Below, piece by piece: positions 1 through 5,819 of a DNA stretch of 23,405 bases; the stretch's first letter is position 1; the number at the start of each line of letters is the position of its first letter. Source of the stretch: a virus; the IMG/VR virus record IMGVR_UViG_3300027851_001177, positions 1 through 23,405 of that record, one strand, 5' to 3'. The translations under genes were made by a program, and so were the position numbers. The notes under the pieces were generated by a model. That model worked only from the letters and a program-made list of their open reading frames with translations, was not told where the DNA came from and searched no databases.

Positions 1-1086
1 CTAGGCTTTCCGCTTATCCTCATTCAGTTGGTCGGGACTATGTCGGGACTTTGGTGCGCCTGTCTCGCTTGCTTCGAGGGCGTTGCGCACGTCTTCGTCG
101 AGGACGTGGGCGTAGCGCAGGGTGGTTTCGATGCGCTTGTGCTTGAGGGCTTCCTTGGCGGCGGCGAGTGAGCCGGTGGCGCGGACGATGCGGGTGCCGC
201 GTGTGTGGCGCAGATCGTGCAGGCGGAAGCTGTCTACTTTTGCGCCTTCCAGCGCGGCAGCCCAAGGCCTGCGCAAGGCGGTGGGTGTTAGCGGGTAGCG
301 TTGGCCCTTGCGGCGCTTGTCGCGGCTTTTCTGGCAGAGGTAGGTGAAGACGAAGGGCTTGCCTTCCTCGGTCTCGGCATGGGGTTGGCGCGCGATGATC
401 TCGACCAGGGCGGTGGTAAGAGGACGGCTTACGAAGTCTCCGCCCTTGATGCACGTGACGGCCGATTTTGCGGGCAGGTTCACGTCCGCCCAGCGCAAGC
501 CAAGCACCTCGGCGCGTCGCCAGCCCGATTTGAGCAGGAAATCCACCGCATCGACAACATCGTTGCGCAGGGCAAGCATCAGCTTGTCCTCCTCGATCTG
601 CTGCAATTCGCGTGGGGGTTTCTTTGGCACCTTCAGCAGGAGCAAGGCCCAGTCGGGCATTTCGCCGACATCGTACTTCGAGCGCTGGGCGCGCCGCCAC
701 AGGGAGCGCGCGTTCTCGATCTCTCGATTGACCGAAGCGTTTGACCGGCCATTTCGGCGGTTGGCGAAGTAGATCTGCAGATCGCGATCGGTGACTTCGG
801 AGAGCAGCTTCGAGGGGCCGAGGCCTGCTATCAGTTCGGTGAGCATGTAGCGGATGGTCGGCCAGCTGGGCAGCAGCTCGACATGATCCTGATAGAGGCT
901 TGCCGCTTCGTTTACTGTGATCGGCGGGCGCAGGTTGGTAGGGTTGGCGGCGGCATGGCGCTCGCGGCGCTCATAGGTTTCTGCGGCGCGCAGGGTGCTG
1001 CAGCCGGTGGAGCCGTAGTATCGCCTCCCCTTGAACTGAAAATCGTAGTGGTAGTGGGGTTTGCCCTTGGGCTTGTAGACGCTCAC
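1..1086 (-). CDS. int: Tyrosine recombinase / phage integrase
   Basis: Site-specific recombinase that integrates and excises the phage DNA. The 361-aa product has the tyrosine-recombinase layout: an N-terminal arm-binding-like segment (about 1-50), a core-binding helical domain (about 55-145) and a C-terminal catalytic domain. The catalytic residues can be read directly: Arg190 in GWRRAEVLGLRW, His290 and Arg293 in LHDLRHTRGT, His316 in LKHKRIETT and Tyr325 in LRYAHV; Lys214 is the probable beta-hairpin lysine. Translation appears to start at GTG (1084-1086), 13 bases after the stop of the upstream HTH gene. It is the last gene of the leftward early operon, as expected for a gene lying next to attP, but the attachment site would be to the left of base 1 and cannot be seen. 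Length is normal and the gene looks intact. Confidence 0.95.
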   Translation of the reverse strand: MSVYKPKGKPHYHYDFQFKGRRYYGSTGCSTLRAAETYERRERHAAANPTNLRPPITVNEAASLYQDHVELLPSWPTIRYMLTELIAGLGPSKLLSEVTDRDLQIYFANRRNGRSNASVNREIENARSLWRRAQRSKYDVGEMPDWALLLLKVPKKPPRELQQIEEDKLMLALRNDVVDAVDFLLKSGWRRAEVLGLRWADVNLPAKSAVTCIKGGDFVSRPLTTALVEIIARQPHAETEEGKPFVFTYLCQKSRDKRRKGQRYPLTPTALRRPWAAALEGAKVDSFRLHDLRHTRGTRIVRATGSLAAAKEALKHKRIETTLRYAHVLDEDVRNALEASETGAPKSRHSPDQLNEDKRKA

Positions 1087-1099
1087 CGTTGCACCGAGT

Positions 1100-1378
1100 T
1101 CATGCCTTCAGACGATTCCGATCGGTGAAGGGAATGATCTGTGCGCTCTTGCCCTTGCGGTGTTTGGAGCGTGCTGGCTTCGGACTTGGCGGACATGCGG
1201 GTTGCACCGTGCGAAGAGAATCGATGAAGTTCGTGAGATCGTCTTCGGTGTATCGCACGGCGCGGCCAATCAACACATAGCGCAGCTTTCCCTCGCTCCG
1301 CGCCTTGCGGAGCGTGCGCTGGCACAAGCGCAGGCGTTCTGCTGCCTCTGCCTCGGTCAAGAGCAGTTGTCGCGTCAC
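1100..1378 (-). CDS. Excisionase-like helix-turn-helix protein
   Basis: Predicted DNA-binding protein of 92 aa, probably the excisionase or directionality partner of the adjacent integrase. The N-terminal half (about 5-55) reads as a MerR-like HTH_17 domain: TEAEAAERLRLCQRTLRKARSEGKLRYVLIGRAVRYTEDDL, with the typical recognition helix and the R-Y wing strand; the C-terminal third is basic and proline-rich. I chose the GTG at 1376-1378 because it overlaps the stop of the upstream methyltransferase gene (GTGA) and has AGGAAG at good spacing. An in-frame ATG at 1405 would add nine residues but has only weak ribosome-binding sequence. The HTH assignment is firm; the excisionase role rests on position next to int. 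Confidence 0.75.
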   Translation of the reverse strand: MTRQLLLTEAEAAERLRLCQRTLRKARSEGKLRYVLIGRAVRYTEDDLTNFIDSLRTVQPACPPSPKPARSKHRKGKSAQIIPFTDRNRLKA

Positions 1379-2067
1379 GCGGCTTCCTGCTGCCTTTGTT
1401 CCCATGCTTCGGTGATACGGCGGACGGCGGTGGCGAAGTGGGTGGGGTTGTGTTCGATGCCGGTGAAGATCTTGCCGGCCTTGATCGCGGCCACACCGGT
1501 GCTGCCGGTGCCCATGAAGGGATCGCAGACAGTCTTACCCGCGACGTTGCGCAGGATCTTGTTCATCAGCTCATCAGGTTTCACCGTGGGGTGGCCGAAA
1601 TCTTTCAGCGCTCTGGATCTGCAAGCAAAGACGCGGCGCAGATCGGCCAGCTCACCTTGCGGGTGGTAGCCACGATTCCACGCATGGAAGTAGATCTCGA
1701 TCTCCGGGACATAGTGCTTGTTTGCCACCGGCATCGGTGTGGTCTTTTGCCAAACGCAAAGGACGAAGCGGTGGAACAGGCCGTTGAGATAGGCCGACAC
1801 TTCCGGGATTTGGTCATTGTGGCAGAACACAACGACTGCACCGCACAGCAAGGGGTTCACGATTGCATGATCGAAGCCCTGGTCGAGACCTTCCTCCATG
1901 ATCTGGTTGAGATAGGGACGATGCTTGCGGAACGAACCACCGCCGCTGGCACGGATCACATAAGGCGGATCCATGATGTCGGTGTCCATCCAGCCCAAGG
2001 TGGGCCGGATGGTATAGGCATCGCCGAGGTAGAGGCGGTGCGGGCCGATGCTGACGGGGGCGGTCAC
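1375..2067 (-). CDS. DNA adenine/cytosine-N4 methyltransferase, class beta
   Basis: AdoMet-dependent DNA methyltransferase of the N6_N4 family, 230 aa. Motif IV is DPPY at residues 33-36. The AdoMet-binding FxGxG motif (FMGTG, 184-188, within CDPFMGTGSTGVAA) comes later, giving the beta-class order. HPTVKP (159-164) precedes it, as is usual in the family. No restriction endonuclease or specificity subunit is adjacent, so this is a solitary phage methylase. Known roles for such enzymes are protection from host restriction, or imitation of host regulatory methylation such as CcrM; the target site cannot be told from sequence. It starts at GTG (2065-2067), overlapping the upstream stop by four bases, and overlaps the following HTH gene the same way. 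Confidence 0.9.
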   Translation of the reverse strand: MTAPVSIGPHRLYLGDAYTIRPTLGWMDTDIMDPPYVIRASGGGSFRKHRPYLNQIMEEGLDQGFDHAIVNPLLCGAVVVFCHNDQIPEVSAYLNGLFHRFVLCVWQKTTPMPVANKHYVPEIEIYFHAWNRGYHPQGELADLRRVFACRSRALKDFGHPTVKPDELMNKILRNVAGKTVCDPFMGTGSTGVAAIKAGKIFTGIEHNPTHFATAVRRITEAWEQRQQEAA

Positions 2068-2360
2068 AGGATCACACCTTTCGCGCGGAGGCGCGTGGCT
2101 TCGATGCGGTCTGACAGCGGGAAGAGGTGGAAGGGGAGTGCGTGTTTCAGCGCATCAATTGGACCCGGACCGTGGCTGCGGGTGGCCAGCGACAATGTCC
2201 TGCTGCTGCTGCCCAGCATTCGCCACAGATCGAGATCACGGGTGCGAGGCTGAAATTTCGCATGGCGCGACTTGTGACCGGGGCGCGATTTGGCGATGCG
2301 ACATTGGCGTTGGTTGTGACGCCGGGCCAATGCAGGGTTAAAGGTTGGGAAGCGCTTCAT
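2064..2360 (-). CDS. Small basic phage protein, unknown function
   Basis: A 98-aa very basic protein with many Arg, Lys and His and no recognisable domain. The ATG at 2358-2360 was chosen because it makes an ATGA overlap with the upstream stop; the stop in turn overlaps the GTG of the methyltransferase. Such tight coupling on both sides is the main evidence that it is a real gene. The charge suggests nucleic-acid binding, but that is inference only. The frame stays open further upstream (to about 2618), but that stretch overlaps the next gene entirely and reads as an arginine/proline-rich out-of-frame translation. Confidence 0.6.
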   Translation of the reverse strand: MKRFPTFNPALARRHNQRQCRIAKSRPGHKSRHAKFQPRTRDLDLWRMLGSSSRTLSLATRSHGPGPIDALKHALPFHLFPLSDRIEATRLRAKGVIL

Positions 2361-2611
2361 GCCAGCAGCCTTGCCATTGCCTTGCGTCGCCAGCTTCCCA
2401 AAAGGACTGGGCTGGTGTTGCAGGTTCCGGTGCCGATGATACCGGCGCAGACCAGCTGGCCGGTGCCGGTGCGGAAGCGGGTTTCTGCGCCGAGCTGGGC
2501 GATCATCTCGTCTATGACTTCGTGCGGTGGCAGGCCTTGGCCGAGCATTTCGAGGACGAGATCGTTGGCGGATTGCAGGCGCGCGTGGGCCTTTGGTGAG
2601 AGCGGCTTCAT
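2357..2611 (-). CDS. Phage protein of unknown function (84 aa)
   Basis: Small soluble protein. The N-terminal half is helical and amphipathic (MKPLSPKAHARLQSANDLVLEM and a following acidic helix); the C-terminal half is glycine/threonine-rich and ends in a basic tail. No family recognised. Start and stop each form ATGA overlaps with the neighbours, which places it in the translationally coupled early operon. A single cysteine pair (CAG..TCN) is present but not in a zinc-finger spacing. Confidence 0.7.
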   Translation of the reverse strand: MKPLSPKAHARLQSANDLVLEMLGQGLPPHEVIDEMIAQLGAETRFRTGTGQLVCAGIIGTGTCNTSPVLLGSWRRKAMARLLA

Positions 2612-2862
2612 GCTGCACCGCCCGTCTCGACGTACCGGCCTTCGGCGCGTGCGATGAATTCCTTCATCATGGCGAGCATGTCTTCGCGGCTGCCGTTGCT
2701 GATGTAGTTCACGCGACCGTTGTCGATCTGGCCAAACTCTGCTGCGAGCATGACGAAGGCGAGACGCTTGGGCTTGGTCTCACCGTTAAGAGCCTGATCA
2801 ATGGCGGAGGCCAGCGCGTTCATGTTAGCTCGATGGCGCGGATCTATGGGGCGGTGGGTCAT
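2608..2862 (-). CDS. Conserved-type small phage protein (84 aa)
   Basis: An 84-aa protein that ends with RVNYISNGSREDMLAMMKEFIAR, a sentence-like motif that I associate with small early proteins of proteobacterial phages, although I cannot assign a function. The preceding region, FVMLAAEFGQIDNG, looks like a beta strand plus turn. ATGA overlaps at both ends couple it to its neighbours. No metal-binding, membrane or catalytic signature is visible. Confidence 0.75.
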   Translation of the reverse strand: MTHRPIDPRHRANMNALASAIDQALNGETKPKRLAFVMLAAEFGQIDNGRVNYISNGSREDMLAMMKEFIARAEGRYVETGGAA

Positions 2863-3101
2863 GCATCACCGCTTTCTTCGGGCTTGGCCGGTTCGTAGCG
2901 GTTGCCGCAGAACGGGCAGAAGGTGTGGGCCGCGACGCGGGGCTTGGTGCGGCGGTTCTCTGGCTTTCTGGTCTCCTTGCGCATCAGACCGGTGTAGGTG
3001 CGGAGCGACATGCGCTTAAGGTCGGGCGACAGAACAAGGCTGGTATCCAGTTCCTGCCCGTCAAGCTTGGCGTTGATTTCCGTAATGCAGTTGCAGGTCA
3101 T
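2859..3101 (-). CDS. Small putative zinc-binding phage protein (80 aa)
   Basis: The C-terminal part contains FCPFCGNRY (Cys62, Cys65), typical of one half of a zinc ribbon; the N-terminus carries a second pair in MTCNC (Cys3, Cys5), so a single four-cysteine site is possible. The middle is basic. Function unknown; nucleic-acid or protein contact is a guess. Its leader, AAAGGCCCCGCA before the ATG, is nearly identical to the leader of the gene starting at 4368. The stop overlaps the next gene (ATGA). Confidence 0.75.
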   Translation of the reverse strand: MTCNCITEINAKLDGQELDTSLVLSPDLKRMSLRTYTGLMRKETRKPENRRTKPRVAAHTFCPFCGNRYEPAKPEESGDA

Positions 3102-3116
3102 TGCGGGGCCTTTCGG

Positions 3117-3554
3117 TCAGAAGGGGATGATGGCGTCGAGGATGCGCGTGGACAGATCGCCGCTGGTCAGGGCGCGGCCCAGCACTTCGATGTGAGATTT
3201 TGAGCCCCACAGCGCTTGCGTGATGCGGTTGGTGCCGATCGCTGTGCCAAGATCCCGGATGTCGATTGTCAGGTCGGGATCGGTGCGCTCTCCCCGGCTG
3301 TCGATGGGATGGCCGAAGAAATAGAGAAACTGCATTGGCCAAGCGTGCTTATGCACGGACCAGAAGGTGTAGATTTCCGCCTTTCCGCCGGTCTTGCCAA
3401 CAGCGAAGCAGAAGCTAGGGCCGCATTCCGGGGTGCCGTCCATCGAGCCATCGCTGTGATTGCCGAAAAGCGAAGGGCATTTTGAGCGGTGTTCGCGATA
3501 ATGCGCGAGCTGGCTCTGTGCGATTTGGAGGGGCGAAGTCGCGCGGTGGTTCAT
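3117..3554 (-). CDS. Phage protein of unknown function (145 aa)
   Basis: A 145-aa soluble protein with an aromatic-rich centre (EIYTFWSVHKHAWPMQFLYFFGHP), suggesting a folded beta core, followed by DPDLTIDIRDLGTAIGTN. No domain recognised. It begins with an ATGA overlap with the upstream gene and is followed by a 15-base gap that holds the AAAGG ribosome-binding sequence of the next gene. Start choice is supported by the overlap. Confidence 0.75.
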   Translation of the reverse strand: MNHRATSPLQIAQSQLAHYREHRSKCPSLFGNHSDGSMDGTPECGPSFCFAVGKTGGKAEIYTFWSVHKHAWPMQFLYFFGHPIDSRGERTDPDLTIDIRDLGTAIGTNRITQALWGSKSHIEVLGRALTSGDLSTRILDAIIPF

Positions 3555-4105
3555 GCCGCACCGCCTTCCTGCAGGCGCTTGGCCTCGGCGTTGTGGGCTT
3601 CGATTGCGGCCATGAATTCGCTCTCGGGCAGAGCGCGCAGGTGGGCTTCATTGGGTTCGAAGCCGTCTTCTGCAAAACGGGGCAGGCGCAGGAATATGCG
3701 GTCGGCGGGAAAGGTAACCCGCAATTCGCTTGCGAAGTATATCTTGCCACCATCGATCGCGAAATGCGGCGGATTGTAACCATAGCTACTGGCCAGATCG
3801 TGGGGCAGCGGCGCGCTATTCAATGAGGCGATCTTCGCTGCTGCAGCTTTGCCGATCTTGGTGCTTTTGAGCGGTAGGGCCTCGATCTTGCCGTTATCGC
3901 TTCCGATCTTTCGCCATCCTGCGGGCACACTCTCGAAGAAGATCGAACGCATCCCGCCGCTGTGGCTTGGGCGAAAACCCGATCCTCCGAGTTCTTCGAC
4001 ATAGGCCCACTGGGACGCTTTGGCGGCATCAACTGCAGCGTAATGCGCGTGGGCCAATTCCAGCGCACCGATCACCTCATAGGTGGTCACGAATACTTTG
4101 CTCAT
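3551..4105 (-). CDS. Phage protein of unknown function (184 aa)
   Basis: A 184-aa protein. The N-terminus, MSKVFVTTYEVIGALELAHAHYAAV, looks like a structured domain start; the C-terminus is a charged helix (SEFMAAIEAHNAEAKRLQEG). There is no signal peptide, membrane segment or metal motif, and I do not recognise the family. ATGA overlaps on both sides place it firmly in the early operon. Its size and mixed alpha/beta composition argue for a genuine folded protein. Confidence 0.75.
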   Translation of the reverse strand: MSKVFVTTYEVIGALELAHAHYAAVDAAKASQWAYVEELGGSGFRPSHSGGMRSIFFESVPAGWRKIGSDNGKIEALPLKSTKIGKAAAAKIASLNSAPLPHDLASSYGYNPPHFAIDGGKIYFASELRVTFPADRIFLRLPRFAEDGFEPNEAHLRALPESEFMAAIEAHNAEAKRLQEGGAA

Positions 4106-4368
4106 GCCACTGCTCCCGACTGGCGGGGGCGGCCTTGGGCGCGTTGGAGGCCTTCGGCGGCGGCGTAGTAGTTGACCATGCGGCCGGTGACACCGTGGGC
4201 GTGGGCGATGGCTTCGACCTTTTCGCCCAGCACATAATCGGCGAGGATAGCGTAGCGGACGGCCAGCGCGCGGAAGCGTTTGGCTTTGCCGGGGGCACGA
4301 TCACGCAGCTTCTTTGGGGCCATTGCGAGCGCGGGGCCAATCAGCGGTTCGGGAACTATGGGAGACAT
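4102..4368 (-). CDS. Small helix-turn-helix protein (88 aa)
   Basis: An 88-aa protein with a probable HTH at about 45-72 (YVLGEKVEAIAHAHGVTGRMVNYYAAAEGL), the arrangement seen in many small phage DNA-binding proteins and in resolvase-type HTHs. The first 30 residues are proline/lysine-rich and probably flexible. The ATG at 4366-4368 was chosen because AAAGG lies seven bases upstream; the frame is open further but without a good start. The role (regulator or packaging-type DNA recognition) is not determined; location among early genes favours regulation or replication. Confidence 0.7.
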   Translation of the reverse strand: MSPIVPEPLIGPALAMAPKKLRDRAPGKAKRFRALAVRYAILADYVLGEKVEAIAHAHGVTGRMVNYYAAAEGLQRAQGRPRQSGAVA

Positions 4369-4396
4369 TTGCGGGGCCTTTTTGGTACGTGGGAAA

Positions 4397-4672
4397 TCAA
4401 TCGAAGAGCATCCAGCGTGGGGGCTGGTGATCTTCGACAGGGGGATCGGCGGTGGCCGGGGGACGGCGGGCGCTTTCGCGCTGGATGCGGCGGGCTTCGA
4501 GGCGCTGATCGACCGCGCTCCAGCGGGCATCGGCATCGCGATCCACAAGGCGGGCGCGGGCTTCGGTGAGGGTGCAGCCCTCGGCCATTGCCACCTGCAT
4601 TTCGGTGCGGTGATCGCGGAGGCGCTCTGCCCGTGGGCGGCGGTCTCGGGTCCGGGTGAAGGACGCGGTCAC
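4397..4672 (-). CDS. Charged helical phage protein (91 aa)
   Basis: A very charged, mostly helical protein (repeated RxxR, ExR patterns, with TLTEARARLVDRDADARW in the middle) and a proline-rich tail. No family recognised. The start is one of two consecutive GTG codons; the GTG at 4670-4672 overlaps the upstream stop as GTGA, whereas the GTG at 4675 would add one residue. A 28-base gap separates its stop from the next gene. The low-complexity composition means the reading is less certain than for its neighbours. Confidence 0.6.
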   Translation of the reverse strand: MTASFTRTRDRRPRAERLRDHRTEMQVAMAEGCTLTEARARLVDRDADARWSAVDQRLEARRIQRESARRPPATADPPVEDHQPPRWMLFD

Positions 4673-4800
4673 CACGGCAGGCAGCCTTCGATCGGGCAGC
4701 GGGCGAAACCGGCCACGATGCGTTCGGCAAAGTGGAGCGCGGTGGCAAAGGCCAAGGCGAAGGCCGCGAGGCGGGCCGCATGGTGGAGCTGGTGCGCCAT
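4669..4800 (-). CDS. Small hydrophobic phage protein (43 aa)
   Basis: A short gene whose product is dominated by one hydrophobic stretch (about residues 8-32, ARLAAFALAFATALHFAERIVAGFA) and ends with two cysteines (ARCPIEGCLPW). It would be a single-pass membrane peptide. Evidence for reality is context: its ATG overlaps the upstream stop (TGATG at 4800) and its stop overlaps the next GTG. Function unknown. Confidence 0.5.
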   Translation of the reverse strand: MAHQLHHAARLAAFALAFATALHFAERIVAGFARCPIEGCLPW

Positions 4801-5144
4801 CACGCGGCCTGCTGCTGATCGGCGAGCAGGGTGTTGACCCGCTCTACCCATTTCACGCGCTTTGCCGATCCGGGCGGCATCAGGGCCGCGCCTTCCTGCA
4901 ACAGGGCGAGAACCTGCCTGCGCAGGCGGACCTTGTCTGGCGATGGCCTGCGCGGATTGACGGTGCGCGACGCGATGCTTCTGGATGCGATTCCGGCGCG
5001 GGTGCAATCTGCGCACCACACCTTGCTGCCGCGCCGGGACCAGCCCACCGGCAGTTGCGCATCGGGCGCATTGTGGATGTTGCCGCAGGAGCATTCGAAG
5101 CTGGCGACATGCGGCAGGGTGCCGGGGACGCGGGCGCGCTTCAC
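4800..5144 (-). CDS. Putative zinc-ribbon phage protein (114 aa)
   Basis: The N-terminal half has four cysteines spaced as in a zinc ribbon (Cys18, Cys20 in ECSCGN; Cys44, Cys47 in WCADC). The C-terminal half is basic and helical. A role in nucleic-acid binding is plausible but not shown. It starts with an ATGA overlap with the gene upstream and ends with a TGATG overlap with the gene downstream. Several genes of this operon carry such cysteine pairs. Confidence 0.7.
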   Translation of the reverse strand: MKRARVPGTLPHVASFECSCGNIHNAPDAQLPVGWSRRGSKVWCADCTRAGIASRSIASRTVNPRRPSPDKVRLRRQVLALLQEGAALMPPGSAKRVKWVERVNTLLADQQQAA

Positions 5145-5311
5145 TGGCCCGCTCCCGGCAGCTGGCTAACCAGCGCAACGACGGCCAATGAGAACGCGAT
5201 GAGCGCGATCAGCACGATGCCTGTCAGGGCGGTTCCGGCAGGCAGTTTGCGATCTGCCGGGGAGCGGCAATCACGGCATGGGCAATGCTGGCGGTGATAT
5301 TCAGACGGCAT
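5141..5311 (-). CDS. Small single-pass membrane protein with CPCRDC motif (56 aa)
   Basis: A 56-aa protein with a cysteine cluster (HCPCRDC, residues 9-15) followed by one clear transmembrane helix at about 28-49 (ALTGIVLIALIAFSLAVVALV). The expected topology is a short cysteine-containing head and a very short tail. The ATG at 5309-5311 gives an 11-base overlap with the upstream gene. Its stop makes an ATGA overlap with the downstream gene. Function unknown; membrane location is inferred from hydrophobicity. Confidence 0.6.
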   Translation of the reverse strand: MPSEYHRQHCPCRDCRSPADRKLPAGTALTGIVLIALIAFSLAVVALVSQLPGAGQ

Positions 5312-5819
5312 GGTGGGCCTCCTGGTTGATGCGCGATTCCGCGCGGATTTGGCGGGTGAGCGCCGCGAGCGCGTGGGTTCTGCGGCCCGGTTCAAGGTGC
5401 CAGCGCATGGCGATCACGCATTCGGCCTGCGCGGCCAGTTCATCGGAGAAGGTGCCTTCATCGCGGGCGATTTCGGCGATGGTGCGCAGGCTGGCGTCGA
5501 GCGCGGCGCGGCGTAGATCGAGCGAGGCTAGCGGCGCTGCCTCCCCTTCCCCGGTGCAGATCCAGCGCCAATCGGCGGCGATCATGCGGAAGGTGGCGAG
5601 TTCGGCCTCGGCTTCTTCGGCAGACATCTTTCCGGCGCGGATCAGGGCGGGAAAGCGCTTTTCACGCGAGGCGAGCATGCGCTCTGCCATCGCCAGCAGA
5701 CCGGCATAGTCGTAGAGGCCGAAGGGCGGATCGAAGGTTTCGATGCCCTGCCAGACCCGGCGCGCGCGGTTCGCGTTGAGATCGAGCACACCGGCATCAT
5801 CGATGAGGATCGCGCCCAT
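5301..5819 (-). CDS. Phage protein of unknown function (172 aa)
   Basis: A 172-aa, largely alpha-helical and acidic soluble protein. The run AERMLASREKRFPALIRAGKMSAEEAEAELATFRMIAADWRWI reads like a helical repeat seen in small phage proteins that act near replication genes, but no family name can be given. It starts immediately at the stop of the primase-helicase gene (one-base TGATG overlap), so its translation is coupled to that enzyme; a role as accessory to replication is an inference from that. Confidence 0.75.
   Translation of the reverse strand: MGAILIDDAGVLDLNANRARRVWQGIETFDPPFGLYDYAGLLAMAERMLASREKRFPALIRAGKMSAEEAEAELATFRMIAADWRWICTGEGEAAPLASLDLRRAALDASLRTIAEIARDEGTFSDELAAQAECVIAMRWHLEPGRRTHALAALTRQIRAESRINQEAHHAV

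Noticed and set aside
1-30. attL/attR core beside integrase
   Set aside because: The window begins at the integrase stop codon, so no attachment site or duplicated core can be identified.
1396-2253. A 285-codon plus-strand frame opposite the methyltransferase
   Set aside because: The minus strand has DPPY and FMGTG in correct order; the plus-strand product has no family features.
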